From: Roseiarcus sp963767245
GTDB lineage: Bacteria > Pseudomonadota > Alphaproteobacteria > Rhizobiales > Beijerinckiaceae
Length of the DNA: 64,000 bases
NCBI GenBank assembly: GCA_963767245.1
Contig: CAVYDG010000010.1
Coordinates: 248,001-312,000 of the forward strand
Direction: 5' to 3'
Position numbers and translations under genes: made by a program. Position 1 is the stretch's first letter, and each line of letters starts with the position of its first letter. Shown in pieces: positions 36,250 through 44,811 of this stretch. The notes under the pieces were generated by a model. It was not told where the DNA came from and ran no database searches. It saw only the letters and a program-made list of their open reading frames with translations.

Positions 36250-37056
36250 TCACCCCGCGTGGCGCTTCAGGAACGCGAGCGTCTTCTCGTTGAACCCGGC
36301 GACGTTCTCGTAGATCGCCGCGTGGGCGCAATCCTCGAACACGTGGACCTCGCTTTTCCTGATGCCGCTCTTCAGCGGCTCGGCGAAGCGGGTCGAGGTC
36401 ACGATGTCGTGGCGGCCGAAGGTGATCTGCGTCGGCGCCGCGATCTTGCCGAGCTGAGCGAGCGCATCATGGGCGATGACCGCGTTCGACTGGCGAAGGA
36501 AGGCGTCGAGCGGCTGTTTCGGCCGACTGCGGACGAAGGCGGCGAGCTGGTCGACGTATTCGGGCTTGGCGGCGTAAAGCTCCGGCGTGAGGCAGAACGG
36601 CAGGATCCCCTCAACGATCATCTTCTGGACGCTGCCGAGACCCTTGGCGATGGTCTGCCAGTCGCCCACGATCACCTTCAGGAAAGGGTCGGTCTTCGGC
36701 CATGCGGAGTGGAGCGACAGCGTCTTGACCTTTTGCGGATATTTGCTGGCGAGCCATTGTCCGACAGCTGCGCCCAGCGAAACGCCGCTCACATGCGCTT
36801 TCTCGACTCCGATCGCCTGCATGAAGCCGGCGACATCGTCGGCGAACAATTCGGTCGAGTAGGTCCCGGCCGGTTTGTCGGTCTCGCCCGCGCCGCGCGG
36901 ATCGAGCGAGATGCAGGTGAAATGCTTGGCGTAGTCGGCGACCTGGAACGCGTAGCAGGCGTTGTCGGCGGCGAGGTAGGGGATGAGCACCAGCGGCTCA
37001 CCCGATCCCTGCTGCTCATAGTTGATCGTGATGTCGTTGACTTTGACCTTGGGCAT
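36250..37056 (-). CDS. Alpha/beta hydrolase
   Basis: 268 residues from MPKVKVNDITINYEQQG, with GGGAGG upstream. The oxyanion region is PLVLIPYLAADN, the nucleophile elbow is VSGVSLGAAVGQ (Ser about residue 99), an Asp lies in TFGRHDIV, and the catalytic His in EDCAHAAIYEN. This is the PcaD/haloperoxidase-like group; 3-oxoadipate enol-lactonase is a possible reaction but no beta-ketoadipate genes are adjacent. It is 71 bases downstream of the persulfide dioxygenase gene on the same strand, so they may share a transcript. Confidence 0.82.
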   Translation of the reverse strand: MPKVKVNDITINYEQQGSGEPLVLIPYLAADNACYAFQVADYAKHFTCISLDPRGAGETDKPAGTYSTELFADDVAGFMQAIGVEKAHVSGVSLGAAVGQWLASKYPQKVKTLSLHSAWPKTDPFLKVIVGDWQTIAKGLGSVQKMIVEGILPFCLTPELYAAKPEYVDQLAAFVRSRPKQPLDAFLRQSNAVIAHDALAQLGKIAAPTQITFGRHDIVTSTRFAEPLKSGIRKSEVHVFEDCAHAAIYENVAGFNEKTLAFLKRHAG

Positions 37057-37127
37057 CGAGGCCTCCCGCACGCCTCGTCTTTTCGCGAAGGCGCTGAGCG
37101 AAGGCTACGCTCGCGCGCTCGATAAGG

Positions 37128-38156
37128 TCAACGCGCCGCGCCTCCCGCCTTCGTCCAGGCCGACATGCCGCCCTCGATGTGCCGGGCCGAGGCCAAGCCC
37201 TGGTCCTGCGCTGCCTGCACCGCCATCGCCGAGCGTTCGCCGAAGGCGCAGTAGAAGACGATCGTCTTGCCCGATTGGGCGAGCCCGTGAATGAGGCCGC
37301 CCTCGCCGATGTTGTCCATGAGCTCGGCATAAGGGGCGTGCAGCGACCCCGGAATGGCGCCTTTCCGTTCGCGCTCGGACTTCTCGCGCAGATCGATCAG
37401 CGCCACGTCCGCCTGACCGATGAGCCCCTTCGCCTCTTCGGCCGAAAAAGCCCAGCCTTTTCGCGCGACATCCTGCTGATGCAGTCCCTGATGGATGTTG
37501 GCGGGCACCGCGACGTCCATCATTTTCGGATTGGGCAGGTTGAGGCTCGCCATCAGCGCCGCATATTGGTCGGCGCTCTTGACCTGAAGGCGCGGATTGA
37601 AGCGCTTTTCCTCGCCGATGGTTGAGACAGTGTCGCCCTTGTAGTCGTGGGCGGGAAAGACGAGCGTCTCCTCGGGGAGCTTAAGGAGCCGCTGCAGGCT
37701 CTCGTACTGGGCGCGGGAATCGCCGTTCTGGAAGTCGGTGCGGCCGGTGCCGCGGATGAGCAGCGTGTCGCCGGTGAACACCCGGTCGCCAAAAAGGAAG
37801 CTATAGGAATCGTCGGTATGGCCGGGAGTGTAGAGCGCGTCGAGGCTCAGGCCCTCGACGGTGAGCTGGTCGCCATCGGCGATGCGCATCGACACGACAT
37901 CGACGTTGCTCTGTTCACCCATGACCGTGACGCAGCGGGTGCGGTCGCGCAGCGCGCCCAAGCCCGTGATGTGGTCGGCGTGCAGATGGGTGTCCACCGC
38001 CTTCACAAGCCTCAGATCGAGCTCCTCCATCAGCTTGAGGTAGCGGTCGACCTTCTCGAGCACCGGATCGATGATCAGCGCCTCGCCTCCGCGGCGGCTG
38101 GCGAGGACGTAGCTATAGGTGCTCGAGACGCTGTCGAACAATTGCCGGAAGATCAT
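37128..38156 (-). CDS. Persulfide dioxygenase-like MBL hydrolase fused to rhodanese
   Basis: 342 residues. The N-terminal 235 are an ETHE1-like metallo-beta-lactamase domain: HLHADHITG, TPGHTDDSYSF, GDTLLIRGTGRTDFQ (typical of ETHE1) and FPAHDYKG. The C-terminal rhodanese domain (about 250-340) has VALIDLREKSE and the active loop FYCAFGERSAMAV. Family members oxidise glutathione persulfide to sulfite; the rhodanese part can supply or take the persulfide. It is a known fusion in alphaproteobacteria. It implies sulfide detoxification in the cytoplasm. Confidence 0.87.
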   Translation of the reverse strand: MIFRQLFDSVSSTYSYVLASRRGGEALIIDPVLEKVDRYLKLMEELDLRLVKAVDTHLHADHITGLGALRDRTRCVTVMGEQSNVDVVSMRIADGDQLTVEGLSLDALYTPGHTDDSYSFLFGDRVFTGDTLLIRGTGRTDFQNGDSRAQYESLQRLLKLPEETLVFPAHDYKGDTVSTIGEEKRFNPRLQVKSADQYAALMASLNLPNPKMMDVAVPANIHQGLHQQDVARKGWAFSAEEAKGLIGQADVALIDLREKSERERKGAIPGSLHAPYAELMDNIGEGGLIHGLAQSGKTIVFYCAFGERSAMAVQAAQDQGLASARHIEGGMSAWTKAGGAAR

Positions 38157-38219
38157 CGAGGCCTCTACAACCGCCGAGCCATGGACCGGCGACCCTTGTA
38201 CATCATTTCGCCAGCGGGC

Positions 38220-39470
38220 TCACTGAGCGTCGATGAGCTGGTCTTGGCTCAGGACCCCAAACGCGCCGTTCACGAGGGTAGGGCCCAAGCGGTCCTCGCC
38301 ATTCGGCGCCTGGCTGTTGACGGCGGCGGTGACGAGGAGATCGTATTGCGGCCAATAGGCGAAGATCGCCCTGAATCCGAGCGTTTCACCCTCGTAGAAC
38401 CAGAAGCCGCCGCCCTGGTCCTTGAAATAGAAACGGCCCAGGGCAAGGCCGAAGGCCCTCGGATCAGCGGGGGTTGCGTCGCTAAGGGGTGAGCCGGTCT
38501 TCTGCGACACGAGTTTTGTCATCTCGCCGAGCTGTGTCTCGGGGATGACCCGCTTCTCGAACAAGGCGCGAATCCACAACGCTAGGTCGCGCGGCGTCGA
38601 CACCATTGCTCCTGCCGGTCCGGCCCAGGACATGTTTTGCGTCCGCATGTCCTTGCCGATCAGCGGCGCCAGCGTGGAAACGCTGCATGGTTTCGGCTGG
38701 TAGTCGAGGCAATCCTGCAACAAGTAGAGGGCGCGAGGCACGCGCGCGATTTGGGATCCGAGGGCCGCAGGCCCCGGATGCGGGCCGTCGGGATAGAACG
38801 TGTCCTTGAGACCCAGCGGCTCGAGAATCATCGTCGTCAGCGCTTGTTCATACGATAGGCCAGAGGCGGCCTCGATGATCAGGCCCGCGAGGATGTAGTT
38901 GGTGTTGGAATAGAACCATCCGCTCGGTAGGGGAAAGTGATGTCCGTTGGTGGGATCGACGAACCCGATCAGGTTCTTGTCACTGAATTGGTGATGAATA
39001 TCGGCCGCTTCGATCTCGCCGATCTCGACGGTCTCGGAATAGTTGGGGATCGGGCTCGTCATGTTGAGGAGCGATCGGATGGTCACGTCCCGCCACGCCG
39101 AATATTGCGGCAGCCAGCGGCCGATCGTGTCGTCGAGGCTGAGCTTCCCCGCCGCCGCCAGCTTGAGGATAAGCGCCGCGGTAAACGCCTTGGTGTTGCT
39201 GCCGATCTGAAACAGCGTGTCCGGGCCGATCGGCTTCTTGTCGCCGAGGCCGTCGTCGCCGGCGAAGACTGAGATGATCGGATGGCCCGCGCCGCGGTCC
39301 ACTTGCAACGCGGCGCCCGACAGGCCCTCGATTGAGGCCCGATCCCTGACATAGCCGTCGACGAGCTGCTGCAATTGCGCGGTGACGGCCGCATCGTCGG
39401 CCCGGGCGGCCGGAGAGCCAAACTGGATAGCGCCGAAGAGCGCCAAAGCGATGAACGGCCCCAGTCGCAT
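38220..39470 (-). CDS. Periplasmic serine hydrolase, beta-lactamase/class C family
   Basis: 416 residues with signal peptide MRLGPFIALALFGAIQFGSP ending at ARA. GGGAGG lies before the ATG. The SxxK catalytic motif is IGSNTKAF and the YxN motif is WFYSNTNYILAG; the third motif seems to be GETLGF where HxG would be. This points to an esterase or D-alanyl-D-alanine-peptidase-like enzyme rather than a true AmpC. Two cysteines (DCLDYQPKPCS) may form a disulfide. Substrate unknown. Confidence 0.83.
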   Translation of the reverse strand: MRLGPFIALALFGAIQFGSPAARADDAAVTAQLQQLVDGYVRDRASIEGLSGAALQVDRGAGHPIISVFAGDDGLGDKKPIGPDTLFQIGSNTKAFTAALILKLAAAGKLSLDDTIGRWLPQYSAWRDVTIRSLLNMTSPIPNYSETVEIGEIEAADIHHQFSDKNLIGFVDPTNGHHFPLPSGWFYSNTNYILAGLIIEAASGLSYEQALTTMILEPLGLKDTFYPDGPHPGPAALGSQIARVPRALYLLQDCLDYQPKPCSVSTLAPLIGKDMRTQNMSWAGPAGAMVSTPRDLALWIRALFEKRVIPETQLGEMTKLVSQKTGSPLSDATPADPRAFGLALGRFYFKDQGGGFWFYEGETLGFRAIFAYWPQYDLLVTAAVNSQAPNGEDRLGPTLVNGAFGVLSQDQLIDAQ

Positions 39471-39594
39471 TGCTCACCTCCCCGTTTTCGGCCGACGGCG
39501 CTCACGAGATCTTATGCCCGCAGCCCTCCCCAGTCGACAGCCCCCGCGGGGAATTCAGGCTACAGGCGTCGTTCTGGACGTTGATGATGGATAT

Positions 39595-40254
39595 TCAGAC
39601 CGGCTGCTTGACGATCCGGATATAGGGCTTCGGCGACCGCCAGCCGGCCGGGAACATCGTCTTGGCGTCGTCGTCACTGACCGAGCCGACGATAATGACG
39701 TCGTCGCCGTGCTTCCAGTTCACCGGCGTCGCGACCTTGTGCTTGGCGGTGAGCTGCATCGAATCGACAACGCGCAGGATCTCGTCGAAATTGCGCCCAG
39801 TGGTCATCGGATAGGTCAGCATGAGCTTGATCTTCTTGTCGGGGGCGACGACGAACACCGAACGCACCGCCTGGTTCGTCGCCGCCGTCCGGCCTTCGGA
39901 TGTGCCCGGCTCCTCGGCCGGCAGCATGTTGAAGAGCTTGGAGATCTTGAGGTCGCTGTCTGCGATGATCGGGTAGTTGACCTTCGAACCCTGCGTCTCT
40001 TCGATGTCGGCAAGCCAGCGCGCGTGGCTTTCGCTCGGATCGACGCTCAGTCCAATCAGCTTGACGTTGCGTTTTGTGAACTCAGGCTCGATCTTGGCCA
40101 TGTAGCCGAGCTCGGTGGTGCAGACCGGGGTGAAGTCCTTCGGATGGGAGAACAGGATCGCCCACTTGTCGCCCATCCATTGATGGAAATCGATCGGTCC
40201 ATGGGTCGTCTGGGCCTTGAAATCGGGCGCGGTGTCGTTGAGGCGAAGGGCCAT
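39595..40254 (-). CDS. 1-Cys peroxiredoxin (Prx6 type)
   Basis: 219 residues. The peroxidatic Cys is in HPKDFTPVCTTEL (about residue 44), and RSVFVVAPDKKIKLMLTYPM and GRNFDEILRVVDS are typical of the Prx6 subfamily, with no resolving Cys later in the chain. The start at 40254 has GGAG six bases upstream; a second ATG lies 12 bases earlier. It reduces hydrogen and alkyl peroxides with an external thiol. It is convergent with nothing and read towards the serine hydrolase gene. Confidence 0.92.
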   Translation of the reverse strand: MALRLNDTAPDFKAQTTHGPIDFHQWMGDKWAILFSHPKDFTPVCTTELGYMAKIEPEFTKRNVKLIGLSVDPSESHARWLADIEETQGSKVNYPIIADSDLKISKLFNMLPAEEPGTSEGRTAATNQAVRSVFVVAPDKKIKLMLTYPMTTGRNFDEILRVVDSMQLTAKHKVATPVNWKHGDDVIIVGSVSDDDAKTMFPAGWRSPKPYIRIVKQPV

Positions 40255-40545
40255 GAAAGACTCCATTGGAAACTAGGTCTCGCCGACATGAACATGGGGT
40301 GGAGTTTGGCTGGCGGCCGCTTAGTCGGCGCCCAACGGCGCCCGTCCGCTGAACGGGCCGCTCGATCTCCTACCTATATCCTCGAAGGCGGGCGCCTCAA
40401 TAGCGATTGCGCAAAGCAAAGACAAGGCGCCGACATGCCTCCCCGGTGGCGTCGCCAAGCGCGGGCGCCGCGACATGAAGCTTTCGGTCAGCATCGAGCT
40501 TGCGCCACTGTTGGTCTTGCGCCCGCTCCCGGCTATGATCCGGCG

Positions 40546-41751
40546 ATGACCGAAGCCGAGATCGCCAAGCTTGCGTCCTGGCTCGCCAAGGCCGGGCTCG
40601 AGGGACGGATCGAGACCGCGCTTGTGGAGGGCTTTTGCAGCCGCGCAGCCGCCGGTGGACTGCCGCTCGCGCGCGCGATGGTCCTCGTCGACACGCTCCA
40701 CCCTATTCACGAGGGGCGGGCGTTCCGCTGGGAGCGCGACAAGCCGGAAGCGACGCTGACCGAGTACGGGCGAACCGGCGAAGGCGAGGCGGCCGAACGC
40801 TGGCGGACGAGCCCTCTCTACCGGCTCTTGACGAGCGGCGAATCGCTGCTGCGGCTGCGTGTGAGCGCAGAGACCGAAGCTGAATTTCCTTCCTTCGCCG
40901 AGTTTCGCGAAGCGAAGTTCACGGACTATGTCGCGATCATCAACCGCTTCGCCGAAGACGGCGTCATCGGCGAAATGGATTGCGTCTATTCCTTTTGGAT
41001 GACGGATCGAGCCGACGGTTTCACTGACGAGGAGATCGGGGCGCTCAAGCGGCTCACGCCTTTCCTCGGGCTCGCGATCAAATCCGCGTCCCTCGGCCGG
41101 ATCGCCGCGACCCTGGTCGAAACCTATCTCGGGCGCGACGCTGGCCGGCGGGTATTGCGGGGTCGCATCGAGCGCGGGGTGGCCGACCGGATCAAGACCG
41201 TGCTGTGGTTCAGCGACTTGCGCAACTATACCCGCATCTCCGACACCTCGCCGCCGGAGGAGATCATTCCGCTGCTCAACGACTACGCCGACGCTGTCGT
41301 CTCGTCGATCCACGAGCACGACGGCGACGTCTTGAAGCTGATCGGCGACGGCGTGCTCGCGATTTTTCCGGCCGAGGAGCGGAGCCGCGCCTGCGCCGCC
41401 GCGCTTGACGCCGCCGGCGCGGCGCAGGAGGCCGTCGCGGAGCTGAACGCCCGTCGCATCGAACTGGGCCTGCCCGCCACCGACATGTACCTAGGGCTCC
41501 ATCTCGGCGAGGTGTTCTACGGCAACATTGGCAGCAAGGAACGGCTCGATTTTACCGTCGTCGGGCCGGCAGTGAACGAAGTGAGCCGGATCGCGGCGAT
41601 GTGCCGGTCGGTGGACCAGCCGATCCTCGTCTCGGCGGCGTTCGCGGCCTCCGTCGCCGACAATCGCCGGGCGTTCGCCTCGGTCGGACGGTTCGCGCTG
41701 CGCGGCGTCGGCAAGCCCCAGGAGCTGTTCACGCTCGATCTTCTGGCCTGA
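40546..41751 (+). CDS. Class III adenylate/guanylate cyclase
   Basis: 401 residues. The C-terminal about 190 are a class III cyclase catalytic domain: WFSDLRNYTRISDT with the first metal Asp, LKLIGDGVLAIFP with the second, and VGPAVNEVSRIAAM carrying the transition-state Asn and Arg. The N-terminal about 200 residues are an uncharacterised helical sensory-type domain with no transmembrane helix. The open frame extends far upstream, but codon content there is unconvincing, so I start at the ATG after CGGCG. It likely makes cAMP in the cytoplasm. It is 19 bases before an ABC exporter. Confidence 0.85.
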   Translation: MTEAEIAKLASWLAKAGLEGRIETALVEGFCSRAAAGGLPLARAMVLVDTLHPIHEGRAFRWERDKPEATLTEYGRTGEGEAAERWRTSPLYRLLTSGESLLRLRVSAETEAEFPSFAEFREAKFTDYVAIINRFAEDGVIGEMDCVYSFWMTDRADGFTDEEIGALKRLTPFLGLAIKSASLGRIAATLVETYLGRDAGRRVLRGRIERGVADRIKTVLWFSDLRNYTRISDTSPPEEIIPLLNDYADAVVSSIHEHDGDVLKLIGDGVLAIFPAEERSRACAAALDAAGAAQEAVAELNARRIELGLPATDMYLGLHLGEVFYGNIGSKERLDFTVVGPAVNEVSRIAAMCRSVDQPILVSAAFAASVADNRRAFASVGRFALRGVGKPQELFTLDLLA

Positions 41752-41770
41752 GCTTGATACCAGCGCTGAA

Positions 41771-42533
41771 ATGAGTCCTCCCTCGCCGCCCGCGGTCCTC
41801 AGAGTCGAGCGCCTGGCCAAGTCGTTCGGCGATTTGCTGGCGGTGGACGGCATCACCTTTCATGTCGCGCCGGGCGAGATCGTCGGGCTGGTCGGACCGA
41901 ACGGCGCCGGCAAGACGACGACGATCAATATGATCCTCGGCGTGCTCGAGCCGAGCGCCGGGCGGATTCGAGATCGAGGGCGTCGACCTGGCCGTCGACC
42001 GCAGCCGGGCCCTGTCGAGCACCAACTTCGCCGCGGTCTATGCGCCGCTCCCGGGCAATCTGACGGTGGAGCAGAACCTGCGCGTCTTCGGCCTGCTCTA
42101 TGACGTCGACAATCTCTCCGCGCGGGTCGAGAAGCTGCTCGCGGTCTATGACCTCCTCCGCTACCGGCGGACCAAGGCGGGGTTGCTGTCGTCCGGCGAG
42201 CAGACGCGCCTCAGCCTCGCCAAGGCGATGCTGAACCTTCCGCGGCTCCTGCTGCTCGACGAGCCGACCGCTTCGATCGATCCCTCGAACGCGCGCGACA
42301 TTCGCGCCGGCATCGCCAAATTTGTCGACAGCGGCCATTGCGGGGTGTTGTGGACGAGCCACAACATGTACGAGGTCCAGGCGGTCTGCGACCGGGTGCT
42401 GTTTCTGTCGCACGGCCGGATCGTGCTCGAAGGCGATCCGAAGACGCTGCCCGAGCAGCACGGCGCGGCGAGCCTCGACGATCTGTTCGTCAATGTCGCG
42501 CAAGAGGCGCTGCACGCGGGCGGCGGGTCATGA
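41771..42533 (+). CDS. ABC-2 type transporter ATP-binding protein, one frameshift
   Basis: The first frame has Walker A GLVGPNGAGKTTTINM and stops making sense after EPSAGRI. The next frame resumes with EIEGVDLAVDRSRALSS and carries the signature LSSGEQTRLSLAKAML (in place of LSGGQ), Walker B LLLLDEPTASIDP and the switch His in WTSHNMYE. One surplus T at about 41967 (attcgag for atcgag) explains the break; the span is 3n+1. It would energise the permease whose ATG overlaps its stop. The substrate is unknown; drug, polysaccharide or lipid export are typical. Confidence 0.87.
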
Positions 42534-43333
42534 ACGGCTCGCGGGTCGGCGCGATCGTGCTGCGGATTCTTTATCTCTATCGCGGCAGCCCGCAGCGGGT
42601 GTTTCCGATCTTCGTCTTCGTGGCGGTCGATATCGTGCTCTGGGGCTTCCTCACCCGCTACCTCAACTCGGTCTCGCGCGCCGATTTCAACTTCGTGCCG
42701 GCGCTCCTCGGCGCGGTTCTGCTGTGGGATTTTTTGACCCGGGTGATGCAGCAATTGACGATGGCGCTGTTCGAGGACGTCTGGACGCGAAACTTCCTCA
42801 ATTTCTTCGCCACCCCGCTTCGCGTCTCGGAATACCTGGCGGGGCTGCTCATCGTCGCGGTGACCACCAGTCTTCTGAGCCTCATCGCCATGCTGGTTTT
42901 TGCCCAGGTCGCGTTCGGCCTCTCGTTTCTCACGTATGGGAGCGCCTTGGCGCCGTTCCTGATGGTGCTGTTTCTCACCGGCATCGCGCTTGGCGTCACC
43001 GCGTCGGCGCTCGTGTTGCGGCTCGGACCGGCCTCCGAATGGCTGATCTGGCCGATTCCAATGCTGATCTCGCCGTTCGCCGGCGTCTTCTATCCGATAG
43101 CGGTCTTGCCTGGGTGGATGCAGGCGGTGGCGGCGCTGCTGCCGCCGTCCTACGTGTTCGAGGGTATGCGCGCGGTGGTCGCCGGAAACCCGCCGCCCTG
43201 GGATCGCCTGGCGATCGGCGGCGCCCTGGCGATCATTTACCTCGTGCTCGCGTGCCTCTTCTTCTTCGCCGTCTATCGCTCGGTCATCCGCACCGGCCTC
43301 ATCGCCCGCTACAGCGCCGAAACCGTCAGCTGA
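42530..43333 (+). CDS. ABC-2 type transporter permease
   Basis: 267 residues with six hydrophobic helices (around 22-42, 62-82, 103-125, 140-165, 170-195 and 230-252) and the ABC-2 loop ISPFAGVFYPIAVLP between helices 5 and 6. The start ATG overlaps the ATPase stop (ATGA), showing coupled translation. Together they form a NodIJ/DrrAB-like exporter of two half units each. No substrate-specific gene is adjacent apart from an adenylate cyclase upstream. Confidence 0.88.
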   Translation: MNGSRVGAIVLRILYLYRGSPQRVFPIFVFVAVDIVLWGFLTRYLNSVSRADFNFVPALLGAVLLWDFLTRVMQQLTMALFEDVWTRNFLNFFATPLRVSEYLAGLLIVAVTTSLLSLIAMLVFAQVAFGLSFLTYGSALAPFLMVLFLTGIALGVTASALVLRLGPASEWLIWPIPMLISPFAGVFYPIAVLPGWMQAVAALLPPSYVFEGMRAVVAGNPPPWDRLAIGGALAIIYLVLACLFFFAVYRSVIRTGLIARYSAETVS

Positions 43334-43357
43334 GCGAGGTCCGCCCCAGGTTCCCCT

Positions 43358-43418
43358 GGCTTCCGTTCGACTTCCCTTCGTTTCCCCCCGGGTTTCCGTT
43401 CGGCTTCCCTTCATTTCC
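43358..43418. repeat. Two-copy 28-base direct repeat
   Basis: GGCTTCCGTTCGACTTCCCT and following bases at 43358-43385 recur at 43391-43418 with three differences in 28 positions. A degenerate third piece (TTTCAATCCGTTTCCCGG) follows. The pyrimidine-rich strand has a TTCCnTTCG rhythm. It lies right after the ABC permease; function unknown. Confidence 0.5.
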
Positions 43419-43572
43419 TTCCATTTCAATCCGTTTCCCGGATTCGAGACTTCTCAATGGGTTACGGCCAATCCTGATCCGATCCGCTCCTCTTTAGGTT
43501 CACGACGCCCGCAGTGTCACAAATCGAACTCGTGCGTTTGGCCGCAAAGCCGCGCGGCGCCAGATTTCGTAC

Positions 43573-43608
43573 AATCAGAAAACACCGTAGCGTCAGTTTC
43601 TGATTTTG
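43573..43608. terminator. Candidate hairpin terminator between convergent genes
   Basis: AATCAGAAAAC (43573-43583) pairs with GTTTCTGATT (43596-43605) with one bulge, and TTTG follows. It sits between the ABC permease (plus) and the VIT-family gene (minus) and has A-rich and T-rich arms, so it could work in both directions. The stem is AT-rich and the T-run short. Confidence 0.4.
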
Positions 43609-43645
43609 TCAAGATATTCTCGACCGACCGCAGGACGATGGCGCT

Positions 43646-44335
43646 CTACACTGCCCTGCCGATCATGGCGCCAATCCCCGCCGTTACCGCCATCGCCAAG
43701 GCGCCCCAGAAGCCGACCCTCAGCGCCGGCCTGACGACCGGGGCGCCGCCGGCCCAGGCGCCGAGCGCGCCGAGCGCGACGAGGAAAACCAGCGCGGCCC
43801 CGGAGACAACGACGATGGCCGCCTCTCGCGTCGCGAGAAACGCCGCCAGGGTCGGCATTGCGGCGCCGACCGAAAACGCAACCGCGGAGGCAAAGGCGGC
43901 CTGGATCGGTTTAGGCGCTGCGCCCTCGGACAAACCAAGCTCGTCGCGCGCATGGGCGGCGAGCGCGTCCTTGGCCATGAGCTGATCGGCCACCTGCCGC
44001 GCGAGCTTCGGCTTCACTCCCCGATCCTCATAGATATGGGCGAGCTCCTGCCTTTCCTGTGTCGGCGATTGCGTGAGCGCGCGTTGTTCGCGCGCAAGGT
44101 CCGCTGCCTCAGAGTCGGCCTGCGAGCTGACGGAGACATATTCGCCGGCCGCCATCGACATCGCGCCCGCCGCCCAGCCGGCGATCGCCGCCGTCAGGAT
44201 CTCGCCGCGCGAGCCGGCCGCCGCCGCGACGCCGACGACGAGGCTTGCGGTTGAAATGATCCCGTCGTTGGCGCCGAGCACGGCCGCCCTCAGCCAGCCG
44301 GCGCGATTGACGTAGTGCGATTCCGCCCCAGGCAT
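43646..44335 (-). CDS. VIT/CCC1-family iron/manganese transporter
   Basis: 229 residues with five hydrophobic helices. Family motifs seen: LRAAVLGANDGIISTASLVVG (helix 1), AAGEYVSVSSQAD at the end of helix 2, and the polar stretch REQRALTQSPTQERQELAHI which forms the metal-binding domain with several Glu. By family it moves Fe or Mn across the membrane, probably out of the cytoplasm. It stands alone. Confidence 0.87.
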   Translation of the reverse strand: MPGAESHYVNRAGWLRAAVLGANDGIISTASLVVGVAAAAGSRGEILTAAIAGWAAGAMSMAAGEYVSVSSQADSEAADLAREQRALTQSPTQERQELAHIYEDRGVKPKLARQVADQLMAKDALAAHARDELGLSEGAAPKPIQAAFASAVAFSVGAAMPTLAAFLATREAAIVVVSGAALVFLVALGALGAWAGGAPVVRPALRVGFWGALAMAVTAGIGAMIGRAV

Positions 44336-44372
44336 GGCGCCGCCCTCTCACAACCCCGCCGCTGGCTGCTTA

Positions 44373-44658
44373 TCACCGCCCGGTGAGGATAGGCCAACCG
44401 CGCGAGACCGGAGCGACCGCCGGCTGACGCCGACCTCCGCTGGTGGTGGAAACTGCGCTCATCGATCCTGATGTGAACTGGCCATCCGGCTCGAACATAG
44501 TGAACCCACAATCGTCCCAGCAGATCTTCTTGCCCGCGATATCATTTGCGCTCACCGACCGGCCGACGGTCGGCTTGCCCAATTGGGCGTCCGGCACCGC
44601 CGCGCCAAGGGCGACGCAGGCAAATGCGGTTCGCAAAGAAAGAGCTTCGCACTTTCAT
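44373..44658 (-). pseudogene. Small secreted protein, apparently frameshifted
   Basis: From ATG at 44658 (with GGGAGGG upstream) the first codons read MKVRSSF, then a one-base shift is needed to reach LRTAFACVALGAAVPDAQLG, a signal-peptide-like stretch, and the mature piece VSANDIAGKKICWDDCGFTM. This end frame stops at 44373. Without the shift the frame ends early. The mature part resembles small exported proteins with a KxxxWDD segment, but I cannot name a family. It may be a decaying gene or another indel error of this window. Confidence 0.4.
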
Positions 44659-44811
44659 CTTTCACCCTCCCAACCCAAGCTTTGTGAGGCGGTTTGACGT
44701 CACGCCTCAATAGCACATTTCGGCGGTATTTATTTCTCTGTCATGTCCGCCTGACGCGTCCCGCGTCCGCCCTGCTTGGAACAAAGCGCGAAACATGATT
44801 CCCTTGAGCCG

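Noticed and set aside
39382..40545. N-terminal extension of the adenylate cyclase by about 390 codons
   Set aside because: It is the antisense of the peroxiredoxin gene and has no domain; the ATG at 40546 is preferred.
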